From Cliona cf. orientalis (Eukaryota > Porifera > Demospongiae > Clionaida > Clionaidae): 64,000 bases of DNA. Shown one piece after another: positions 31,823-54,253 of the stretch; the first letter of the stretch is position 1; each line of letters starts with the position of its first letter. A model generated the notes under the pieces. That model saw only the letters and a list, made by a program, of their open reading frames with translations, was not told the origin of the DNA and searched no databases. The stretch is from assembly GCA_963930775.1 (NCBI GenBank), contig OZ005696.1:7006001-7070000 (forward strand), in the 5' to 3' direction. The translations under genes and the position numbers were made by a program.

Positions 31823-34800
31823 TTAATCAACTTTGCATAGCACCAGTGCTACCCTGGAGGGGATGTAGACCATGAGCGAGTGTGAGCGCCCATCCCAGTC
31901 TTCTCGGTTTGTGAAGTGGTCAACGTTGTGGTCGATGCGGCCATGGCCATCAAACTCTTTAGCATCACTGTCCAGAGCAACACGATACTTCCCACCAACA
32001 TCCACTCCTATCTTGTAGTCTGTGAAACTCTTTTTGACAATAGGTAAAAAGGAGAGAATGGGAACAGAATGAGAGAGAAAGGGAGGAGGAGAGATAAGAA
32101 GGGAAAAGAGCGGAGTGAGGGGGTTGGAGAGGAAGGGAGAGGGGAGAGAACAGGAGAAGAAAGAAGAGATGAAAAGAGGAGAGGAAGAGAGAGTGGAGGG
32201 AGGGAATTTTTAAACATTACTGAGTTGGCAGTAGACACAATCCACTCACCTGTGTCGGATGGAAATTGAATACCCAAAGCAGTCCTCCTCTTTCGAAGAC
32301 GATGAGCTTGTCTCCATCGTGTTTTCTGCTGACGTAGCCAGGGCCCTGGGTCATGAAGTTGAATTTTTCATCCAGCTGCATCATGGCACGGTCAAAATCA
32401 CGAAGATACTGATATCTGGAAAGAAAAATTCCCAGTTATATGCATCATGTACATTTTGTAGACTTCCTCGCATGGAGTCCAACAGAACTAACCTGAGCAG
32501 GTGATCATCGACCAGGTTCATTTGCCTTCTGGCGTAGTAGTAGCTGAAGCCGTTGCCCTCTCGAGGGAAATCCAGCCACTCGGGGTGACCAAACTCATTA
32601 CCGATGAAGTTGAGGTAGGCCTCTCCACCCAGACCCATCGTTATCAACCTGGACACAAAAATGTATCTCACTATTTGCATGCAGTGTGGACTTTATTGGA
32701 GGGTATTCACCTCCACAAGCCAAGCATTTCCCCTTTTGTGACAACTATCTTGGCCTGTCACTTGTATACTAAAACATTTCTTTGTTTTGCTGCTACCCCC
32801 ATCCTAACTGTACTGCAACACTACCAAATATCTCAGTAGTACTCACAGGCTTATTTATACGAAATTATCACCTAGATCTGACCTGATCATCTTGTGTAGA
32901 GCAAGTCCTCTGTCCACGACCACCGTGCGAGGAGAGATTGTGGACATGTGGACATACATCTCAGCGTCCATTAGCCAGAAGGCGATGGTCTTGTCCCCCA
33001 CTAGGGCCTGGTCATGACACTCCGTGTAGGCTATGCACTTTTCATGGTACCTAGACAAAGAAAATTGGGATCTTTTGAACATTTGTTTTAAAAATTGCAT
33101 AATATTAATATAGTGTCCTCCCCGAGGTAAGGCATATTGGTAGTGGGTGTGGTTTGGGTGGAGCTTGTAACCACATCAATTATTAATTTTCTTATGCACA
33201 ATATTATTATAACATTGCTGAAGCTCTATTGTCTAAATAACAGCAGCATGACATTACATAATAATCACACATATACCTCCTGTTGGTGAGGGCCCACCAG
33301 ATGTTGCTCATGTTCCAGTCTTCATCTTTCGTCTCCTTGAGCAGTTTGATCCAGATGTCTGGGATGGCCATGGCCATTCGGAAATCAAACCCAGCTCCAC
33401 CCTCTCGAACTGGCCTGGAAAATTAGTACATTATTGCTAGCACAATGTATGCATCTAACATATTATCTGCATAGCATTAATTATTATGTATAGATTATGA
33501 ATCTCTTTGCCTGAATTGGCTTACAATGATAACCATAGTGAGCATGAAGAACACATGGAGACTTTAAAATGTATTCATTTTGCGTGAACAATATTTATTA
33601 CTTAGTTGACCAGCTGTTGCTTCATGCACGTATATGTATAATATTACTTCACACACCTGCAGAGAGTAGGCATACCGGACACATCTTCAGCGATTGTGAG
33701 GACAAATGGGTACATATCGTGGAGCATCTTATTGGCCAGCATCATGTAGACCACTGCGTCTATGTCCACGCTCATGTTGAAGTACTCATGGTAGCCTCCG
33801 GTGAACCCAGTACCAATACCTCTGGGAAAATAAATGCAATAAGAATATGGTAAACAAAATAAATATTATTATGCATAGTGGTTAGCTAACTACATACATG
33901 CACATGTACATGTACATGTACGTGGACTTGTGACCTACATACCTGTGCAGATAGAGCATGGAAGTGACCCCATCGAACCTAAAGCCATCGACACGGTACT
34001 CTTCAATGTACCATCTGAGGTTAGAGAGAAGAAAGCGAAGCACCTCCCATTTGGAGAAATCAAAGATCTTTGAATCCCACAGCTGATGCTCACCCTGTGT
34101 GTGTAAGAGAGAGAGAGAGAGAAGGGGGATGGAGGGAGGAAGAAAGATGAACAGTAACTGATCAATAAATAAACAAGCCAATTAAAAATACCTTGGAACC
34201 TCCATGGAAGTAGCAGTGATCAGTACCATCGAACTGATTCAGCCCATCATTGACGTTTCGAGCAGCATGTGAGTGCACAATGTCGAGAATCACATAGAGT
34301 CCGAGACTGTGTGCCTTATCGACGAGGTACTTGAACTCGTCTGGGGTCCCGTAGCGACTGGAGGTGGCAAAGAAGCCGGTCACATGATAACCAAAACTGC
34401 CGTAGTAGGCATGCTCCATGACTGCCATCAGTTCAACACAGTTGTAGCCGAGGTCCTTGATGCGAGGGAGCAAGTTATCAGCAAAGTAGATGTAACTGGC
34501 CACCTTGGCTTCAGGAGAAGAGATTCCGACGTGACCCTCGTAGATTCGAAAGCTCTTAGGCCTTGGTGGTCGCTCGTATCGCCACTTGTGACCTCCATCT
34601 TCCGGGTTCCAATGTCTGGGCTGGTAATCCATACTCACTTCTTCTATCTGGACAGCGTACTTTGTCCAGGGAGACATTCGCCAGAGCTTCTGCCCATCCC
34701 TGGTCGTGATGAGAAGCTTGACTATGCTGTTGTGAGGGATAGGAGATTTCCCTCCGGAGAGAGCGGGAATCGTCAGGCGAAATTTCCCAAAATCGTCCTT

Positions 34801-35694
34801 GGTGCAGATATGGCTCGTCTCGTTCCATTCGTTGAAGTCGCCAACGACTGCTACTGTCTCCGCATTGGGCACCCACTCACACACCTACATGTACATATAA
34901 TGCAGTAACAGATAAGGGTATTATTTGTGTGTTTATGATATGCCTACTTATGATGAAAACAAAAGCTTTTAGCTTCAACAATAAACAGTCCCTGTGGTCG
35001 GAAGTTTGACCATTAAATTTTCTTTATTGGTCGTTTGTAAACAGTGGAGTGGAAATTTGTCAAAAGGGGGAAGAAATTGTTTAGTCCCAGTTGGCCGCAA
35101 AACTAATTCTCCCATCCACAACAATCACTAAAATTAATATCGGGCGGAGGAGGAGGGGACATTTCATTTGGGGTTCTTTTTCTCGATCACATGCAAATAT
35201 ACAGCACTACATTTAAATTTCCCTCAGTGCAAAGCTGCCAGCCCCAAAAGACACATGTATTTTAAATAGCAACGAAGCCAGCTCAACAGCATCTGCCAAA
35301 CCACTACCTGACTTTGATGTGTCCTAGCTCATTCACTGTGGGCAAAAAATTAATCACTTTTCCATAACAAGAGGGTGTGTACCTACAGCACAAGGTACAG
35401 CAAGATTTTCTTTTTGTCATGCACAAATTTATTTATGTAGCTATACTGTCACTCAAACAGAATCATGCTAATAATTATTTCACTGACCTCCACGTCGCCA
35501 TTCTCCCGCTGTACGATGCCATAGTGCTTGTAGCTGTAGGCAAACTGCGCGAGGCCGCCTTCATTGGTCTCCAGCGAACTCTCCAGGTGAGCAAACCTGT
35601 TCCATCGGAGAAGCAGGTCTGACTCGTGCGTTCGAAGGTAGCCATCACCTTCAAAGAGCTTGTCCAATTCCGGGGGACGACTTTCAACAGACAT
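31823..35694 (-). CDS. GBE1: 1,4-alpha-glucan branching enzyme
   Basis: Nine exons: 35488-35694, 34192-34884, 33943-34094, 33657-33821, 33277-33414, 32883-33050, 32493-32648, 32250-32415 and 31823-32029. They encode 683 aa, close to human GBE1 (702). The enzyme cuts alpha-1,4 glucan and rejoins it by alpha-1,6 bonds in cytosolic glycogen synthesis. N-terminal CBM48 region ([20 protein letters not shown]), then a GH13 barrel: [10 protein letters not shown], nucleophile D341 in [12 protein letters not shown], acid/base E396 in TIAEDVSG, D465 in [11 protein letters not shown]. The C-terminal beta domain ends [15 protein letters not shown] chose [11 protein letters not shown] as start; the frame stays open upstream to a Met codon at 35865, but that part does not resemble the family. 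Divergent to the ATP13A gene. Complete and probably functional. Confidence 0.95.
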
Positions 35695-36680
35695 CGCGAG
35701 CGGAGGATCACTGCAAACCAATCGAAGATAGATCGTGCAACTACCTGTGTCTTTATACTCACTATGATCTGCAAAACTCGTGACAGAACGCTCGATCGAG
35801 TATGCATATGTGGTTAACCACCTGGACATGGACAGTACACATGTTCTGCATGTGGGTGGGGTCAACCCAACCTTTTATTGATTAGCGTATTACTATGCGC
35901 ATGCGTGTTCAGATCAAGTGGGCGGACGGACGTGGGTGGAGATTGCGGGGGGCGCCGCGCCTGGGATAATAATGGGTGTGGTTGAGTATAGTAGCGAGCT
36001 AGCTATTATATTAAAGCTAGAGAGAGACCAGCACGTGTGGTTACGATCGAGAAGCCTGTGGTTTTAATACAGTGTTGTTGTGTGTCAAGGTGAGTCTGAT
36101 AGAGAAAGTGGAAATAGACTTTCAGCCTCTTCACGAGAGAAGAAAGGGCCAACTATATCTCTGTTTATATTATAAATAGTGGTACTTTGATTTTACAACA
36201 TGAATAAATTTTGTTATGGTTCAAAGATGTATCATAGGATTATTTCTTGTATGCTCTACTGTCTTTTCAGAAAACCAGTTGTCTCCCAGCAAATCAAGAT
36301 AATTTCATACCTTCATCGACATCTACCCTATTAAATTCCTGAACTTGAGTTGACTTTTGGTACCAATCTGCTCCAGTTCCGTCTCTTCATTGTCCTCTTC
36401 TCTTCACCTTGTGTCCGTGTAGCAACCCTGTCTAGATGATGTGTAGTTGAGATGTGTCCGTCCTGCGATCTGATTGGTCATCCTGTTGAGGACGACTACA
36501 GCAGTCTCGCCCGTCCCAGCTAGTATCTGCTAAGCGTAACGGCTAGGAGATTTGTAAATTACGCAAAATTCTCTTAAAATAGAAGTTGATTGTTCCCGTG
36601 ATTCGTACAAACTTTGTTGTATGTGAAGTATTACTTTTTGAATTCTGCCGATTGATTTTCTTTAAATTCTCAACAAAAAA
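35695..36680. promoter_or_regulatory. Shared promoter and spliced 5' UTR between GBE1 and ATP13A
   Basis: The two start codons are 986 bp apart and point away from each other. A likely 5' UTR intron of the ATP13A gene has donor CAAG/GTGAGT at 36089 and acceptor GTCTTTTCAG at 36270; the UTR then runs to the ATG at 36681. This would place the transcription start before about 36050 and the shared promoter near 35700-36000. No TATA box is evident. UTR splicing is inferred from splice-site quality alone. Confidence 0.5.
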
Positions 36681-48364
<11,684 letters not shown>

Positions 48365-48711
48365 TTACCCCAAACAGCTAATCATTGATTATTAATTATA
48401 AATTTTTGTGTTGCCTGTCATCTTAATTCAGTCCAATTGGTTTCTTTGTTGTATGAATCTCATTATTTTTTATTTACCTGTTGATATGCACAATGCATAT
48501 ACACGTACACACATTCACATCAAAATTGTTAACAATCTGTATCAGTACACCTATATCCACTTTTTATAACTACAATGCAAGGTTTCAGTTTGACTAGTAC
48601 ACACATGTACACTGCAATGACTTGTAAACACTGACATTGTGAACACTGAATTATTATAATTATTATGATAATGAATAAAAAAAACCCAAACCACATTGAA
48701 GTACTGGTGTG
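48365..48711. terminator. Convergent 3' region of ATP13A and the UBX gene
   Basis: 347 bp separate the two stops. A plus-strand AATAAA at 48674-48679 (for ATP13A) lies only 33 bp from the UBX gene's stop. A minus-strand AATAAA (TTTATT at 48469-48474) lies about 105 bp from the ATP13A stop. If both are used, the two 3' UTRs overlap by some 200 bp as antisense RNAs. Confidence 0.5.
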
Positions 48712-49998
48712 CTATAAACGTTCATAGTCTAGGTGTAGTAAGGTGTTGTGCACTAGCCCTGCTTGCTCTAGTGTTAAAGACAGATCGCTGTAGACAACCT
48801 TAGGGACACAGTTACTGCTCAGACTCACACTATCCACAGACAGATTCAAGTCGTTACCATCTTTGGAGTTTATCACTGAGCAAGCATAGCTCACAACGGA
48901 GCCCAGCTGATCCACCTGATAGTTGAATCTTCTCTGAATACACTCGCCCCCTGGTAACCTCAACTTGAGCACAACAGTGTGGGGGGCATCCTTAGCGGGT
49001 TCAGGGGGAACCTCAAAAGTCTGCTTGCCATGGGGGGCATCCTTGGAAGGTTCAGGGGGAACCTCAAAAGTTTGCTTGTGATGGGGGACATCGGGGTGAG
49101 CCTCAAAGTTTGGTTCACTAGCTCGTGGTTTAGATTTGACTTTTGATTTTGATGACCCCCTAGTTGTCCTCCTACCTCTGCTGCTCTCATCACCAGCTGT
49201 GGCCTGTGAAGTTGTCACCTCTATGGGTGGTTTAGTGTCAATCTTAGCTGCTTTGGTTGTTGATCGACCCTCTTGGGAAGAAGATCGACTGTCGTTGCTC
49301 ATGTGCGAGTGCTTCCGGTCAGATCTGAGTGTGATGGTTCTTGTTGATACAGAAGCTGCTTTTATCTCTGTCGTGGAGGTAGGGGGAGAGGGTGAGGTGA
49401 GGTCAACAGCTGAGTCAGCACCAATAACTTCATTCTGGGTTGATCTGATTGATGGTAGAGGCTTGAATCGCTGCATAATTCAGTGTTTATATTTATTTAA
49501 TATACCAAGGGTATACTTTCTCATACCTGATAAGGAAAGGGTACTTTGGATGCTGGTGCTTGTATGCTCCCCCTACTCTTCCCAGATGGAGGTGTGGGTG
49601 GTGGCAAAGTGTGAGATGCTGCAAGTGTTCACAAAAGTTTGCAGATGTTAATAATACTCCATCAGACTGCGAGAGTAATGCAGTGCCTCCAAGTATACGG
49701 ATTTGTCAGTATTTTTACTGAATTCTGACCATAAATACTGATAAAATTTCAAAAATACTGAAAATTGGGAGAATTAAGTACATACGCCATATATGGAGCC
49801 CTTTGTAAAATACTGAAAAATACTGAAAATGCATGCAAAATACTGAAAAATGGGAATATTTATACTGAAAGATAGGAGAGAAGCTTGGAGGCACTGGTAA
49901 TGTAAAAGCCTACTATTCTTCGCAGCACTACTTGTCCTGGCAGAAGTGCGCCTAAAGCGTCTTCCCTTGTGATGCACAAGCCCCGGAGGCTCTTCCAT
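48712..49998 (-). CDS. UBX domain-containing protein, UBXN10-like
   Basis: Three exons: 49914-49998 (ATG at 49998), 49527-49618 and 48712-49470, giving 311 aa in frame. The N-terminal three quarters is disordered: basic start (GRRFRRTSARTSS), Pro-rich LPPPTPPSGK, Ser/Thr-rich middle, and a duplicated KQTFEVPPEPSKDAPH-type unit. The last 85 residues form a ubiquitin-like UBX fold (VVLKLRLPGGECIQRRFNYQ, later VVYSDLSLTLEQAGL, LLHLDYERL). UBX domains dock on the p97/VCP unfoldase. A single C-terminal UBX behind a long unstructured region fits UBXN10, a ciliary p97 adaptor, better than UBXN1 or FAF-type proteins, which carry UBA or UAS domains. Paralogue assignment is tentative; the UBX call is firmer. 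Start codon is 135 bp from that of DR1. Confidence 0.75.
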
Positions 49999-50132
49999 CT
50001 CCCGTTGTCGTTTTCGTCGCTATGGTGACATATGGGTGCGCTTTATTTAGACTTCAGAGCTCCCACGGTGGTGCGCTTCTATTAGAGTAATTTCCATGTG
50101 ATCGAGCAGGCCAGGACAGATTAAAGAGAATC
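49999..50132. promoter_or_regulatory. Bidirectional promoter between UBX gene and DR1
   Basis: Only 134 bp separate the two divergent start codons, so 5' UTRs and promoter must be shared or overlapping. No TATA box. A CACGGTGGTGCGC stretch and a start-flanking ATGGTGACATATGGGTGCGC are present, but I can assign no factor. Confidence 0.6.
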
Positions 50133-53100
50133 ATGGCCGAGGGAAGCGGTAGCAGCGGGCTACAGGACGACGAGCTGTACCTGCCAAGAAGTAGGCATAT
50201 AATTCACTATATAATTTCTATCCACCTTCATAAAGCTATACATATAGTATACATATGTACTTTGAGTTGGTGCAGCATGCACACATGTCTGTACTGAATT
50301 TGTGTACTATTCTGTAAGTGCTGTAGTATATTCCATGGTATATATTGTGTATATTTTCACTTTTAATACAGCTGTGGTGAATAAGCTAATCAAAGAGATA
50401 GTTCCCAACATCCGAGTCACCAATGACGCCAGAGACCTTCTGCTCAACTGCTGTACAGGTATAAATGTGTATATCTGTCCATATCAAGACCTCAGTATAA
50501 ATGCACTATTTAAGTCAACCTTCTTAGCGTCTAGTTCTGCATGAGTGTGTATTGAGAATACCAGCACAAGCTAACATACGGAATCGAAAAATTATGTGGA
50601 ATAAAAAATTTGTACATATTATAGAAACACTAAGCATGCAGTTGTATATTGTAAGTTATTGTATAGTATCTCAATGGAGTGTGCAGTTACCAATTATACA
50701 TCATATACATGTACACTACACATAAACATACACACACGCTCGCAGAATTTATTCATCTGATAGCGAGTGAAGCCAGTGACATATCAGAGAACCAGCAGAA
50801 GAAAGTGATCTCCCCTGAGCATGTGGTGGAGGCCCTCAACACTCTGGGCTTCCAGGAGTATGTGGCTGACGTGGAGGCAGTGCATAAGGAGTACAAGGAA
50901 CAGGCTTCTGTGAGTTACTGTAGAGTAGCTTCATCCTCAGGCCCCCACTGATCTGTGCCTTGAAACGATCGGAGAGCCTGGGGATGAGGCTACAGTTGAG
51001 TACATGTACATGTAGCTCTATAAGTTCTAACACTCCTCATTATTTTGGTCCAAAATGATGCATGTTACATGTACCTAAGGGAAGCCATGGTTGTAGTGTT
51101 CTTCATGGGATGTTGAGTGAAAGTGTAGATGTAGTGTGGATGAATGCAGACTTGTAGGGTTTCACACATTTGCTGAGTCAGCAAAATGTATACTGCAGTT
51201 TGTGAGTGTGTACGCACATTGTAACTAAATAATTTTAGCTTTGATCCTTGTGGTACCTACTAGGCTCATCAAATGGTAGTGATAAGCTCCGCTAGCACGG
51301 TCATGTGTACAATAGTATTATGTTTACTCCAAGAAATGAACCTGAGTTTATTATTTTATGCCTTTCTCTTGGTGGGTGGTTATAGAAACATCGCAAGCGT
51401 GGCAAGAGTAAGCTGGACCGGCTGGGGATTCCCGAGGAAGAACTGCTGCGTCAGCAACAACAGCTGTTTGAGGAGGCCAGGCAACAGCAAATGGAGGTAC
51501 ATGAAGTTAGGGGAAATTAAAGGGAATGTTTCGTTTGAGCCCTAATTCGGGTAGTTTCAATGTCATGATACACTAGCCATTGGGACTGATTGGCTATTTT
51601 AGTGTTTTGATTACAGGGGATATTCTTGTTTCCTGGCTTTAGTGAAAGTTTGCTTATAAAATGCATGATATATCGATGTTGTACATCTGCGTTACATGTA
51701 CTGTAGCATGGTTGAAATGGTTGTGGTTGAAACCATACCCCTATATGAAAGTACTCTAAAGGAGATCCAGCTTCCTGTGTATGTGTAACTTAAGATTTCT
51801 CTCAACTGCTGATCGTAGGCTATACATGTACATTGTAGCGTGCTTTTATTGACTCATGCACTCGTTCTATTTCAGAGTGACCTGCTGGAGCATCAAAGAG
51901 CCCAGCAGCAGCTACAACAGCAACAGCAGCAACAACAGCTTCAACAGCAGCCACAACCAACTCAGCAATCTATTCAGCAGCCACCTCCTCTACAACAACA
52001 GACCTCCCTTCCACCAAACTCCCTACAACAACAGCAACTACCACACACCCTTCCTCAGCCCCAGCCCCAGCCCCAGACCCAGGCCCAGGCCCCTGCTAAT
52101 CAGCCTAATCTTGCAGCCATGGTGGGTGCACAGCAATTTCAGCAGCTTCAGGGACTAACTTTGCCGCCCGCAGCTGCTTCTCCCTCGCAGGTGCCGGCAG
52201 TTGTGTCGTCGCAGACTGCGTCCCTTGTGACAGCGAATGCAGGGGGAGCGTCGACATTGGTGGGACCAGGAAGATCTGTCCCTTCTCAGGGAGGAGTCAC
52301 ACTGCCACCTACTGCTGCACCAGTTTCGGCAAGAAGTACAGTATCAGGCCAACCTGTTGGAGTACATGGTGGCGAGCTTCAGAAGACAACTGTAGGGGCA
52401 GCCGTGGTACAACCGAGGCCTATTCTCCCGGCACCCCCCACCGCCACAGCCCAGGGGACTGGGACGACGGGGACTGGGGGCATCAATATGGCCGGTCTGA
52501 ACATGCTGGCTGCAGTCGGCGCTAGACAACAACAACAGCTACAGCAGCAGCAACAGCAGCAGGCCACTGCTTCCCCACAACCGGCTCAGGCTAAGGTATA
52601 TACGTATAGTACATGCATGTGCGTAATGTTTTAATAGCTGAATATGGCGTGAAAATTATTGTATTGAGTGAGCAAAATTTAATTTTCACGATTGGAAAGC
52701 TGTAATGTTGATACAATGTATTTTCTGTGGGGAAATGAAAACACGGCAGAGTGGGACTGTTCAGTGTGTGTGGTTCATTGTCATTAATTTTTCCGTTCTG
52801 TATAATAACTTTACTTACTCAAATCACTCTGCTTCATTGTATAGTTACGCACGATGTACATTCATTTTTAATGTTGTCACAAATTAACTTGGGATGCGTT
52901 GGCTATACACAGGGTCCTCCACCTATTCTGCCCAACAACGCTGCCATCACCGTTGCCAGCCTCCAGGCCACCTCCTCCCTCCTACAGCAGGCTCTGGCCA
53001 TGGCATCAGCGCAGGTCGCTGCCAACAATACTGCCCAGCAACAGCAACAACAGGTATATACTCTGTCACGTAACCATGTGACAATATGTACTGTACTGTA

Positions 53101-53736
53101 GTAGAAACCAGCAGGAGTACATGTACATATACCATCCTATATCTTCCACATCATATTATTTAAAACTACTTAAAATTTAATATCCAAATTAATTTTAGAT
53201 TAAGAGGTGCTCCCATTTCAGGGCCAAATAATAGATTCTTGCATGTTGGAATTGTCTGGCCATCCTGATTTAAAGCTTAGGGTCCCCTTTCAAGTAGCCT
53301 TTTGTGACTATATCGACTGACTGTTGCATATAATATTATAGTAATTGTGTCAAAAATTATTGTACAATCATGCACATAATATTAGCGACCTCCAGCGACA
53401 AGTGGTGCTCCCTCGTCAGTCTTGGGTGGAGCCACAGGGGCGGGGTTACCCCTCCCACAATCACTTCTACTCCAGCAGCAAGCCTTGGCTGCACTAGCTG
53501 CCCAGCAAGTACAGATGGGCTCACAACTAGGACAGCAGCTTGCTGGTCAAACAGCAGCCACAAAGGCCCCCTTTCCTGCTTCAAGCTCGTCAGCTGGTGT
53601 CCCGGGTATTCCGGGAACTGGTGCTGGGATTCAGTTACCCATGGCCACCACTGCCGGGAATCTGACAGGAAGTGGTATGGAATCGGGACTGTCCCATCAG
53701 TTGGATTCCAAGGTCTTTCCCCCAACCTGCAGCTGA
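50133..53736 (+). CDS. DR1: Negative cofactor 2 beta / Dr1 with long Gln-rich tail
   Basis: Seven exons: 50133-50190, 50372-50458, 50746-50909, 51386-51496, 51876-52595, 52913-53053 and 53386-53736; 543 aa in frame. Residues 10-105 are the H2B-like histone fold of NC2 beta (VVNKLIKEIVPNIRVTNDAR, LLNCCTEFIHLIASEASDIS, KKVISPEHVVEALNTLGFQE). The conserved tail RLGIPEEELLRQQQ-type helix follows (KLDRLGIPEEELLRQQQQLF). NC2 beta pairs with NC2 alpha (DRAP1), binds TBP on DNA and blocks TFIIA and TFIIB. Human DR1 has 176 aa. Here exons 5-7 add about 400 residues of Gln, Pro and Ala-rich low-complexity sequence with polyQ runs, in place of the short human tail. All junctions are phase-consistent, so the extension looks genuine. 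Confidence 0.93.
50926..50992. mobile_element. Tiny AGCCTC-family hairpin element next to a DR1 donor
   Basis: TAGCTTCATCCTCAGGCCCC at the left and GAGCCTGGGGATGAGGCTA at the right are inverse. It begins 17 nt after the exon 3 splice donor of DR1. Confidence 0.6.
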
Positions 53737-54253
53737 AACAAAACTGCATAGGGAAAATAATTAATTAAAAACTGTGAATATTGATTGGTGATTGTTAATC
53801 AATTATTTGAGTGTCGCTCATGTACTGTGTCTGATGTAATAATATTATTATTACTGGAATCACTGTAACATACTATAATAATAATAATTATTATTATATT
53901 AATGTACGTGTGTGTGTTTTATTGGTCCTGTGCGATTATAATATTCTGCATAAAAATTCATGAAAGATCATGACGTGTGGTACCGGTATTACTCTATTGT
54001 GGTTATTTTCAGGTTATGGTATATACATGTAGTCAAAATAGTTAGCAGATAATAATAATAATAAAATTCTAGCTGCTAAGCAAAGACCAGCAACAATAAT
54101 ATTAATAATAATAATAACACCACCGGTGATCACTCACACATTCTATACAGTGCGCATGTTGCTAAAATTTAATAATATAATAATATAGAACCATAAGATA
54201 TCATACGCAACACAATAGAGAGACGAAATCTACTAGTACTAGCTATAGAACTA
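53737..54253. terminator. Convergent 3' region of DR1 and the caspase gene
   Basis: 517 bp of AT-rich DNA with several AATAAT/ATTATT clusters near 53840-53900 and 54050-54120. No single polyadenylation signal stands out and no gene is seen. Confidence 0.4.

Noticed and set aside
34273..34908. 211-codon plus-strand frame opposite GBE1
   Set aside because: Antisense shadow of the large GBE1 exon, which has clear homology and splice sites.
49136..49651. 171-codon plus-strand frame
   Set aside because: Antisense shadow of the UBX gene's exons 2 and 3.
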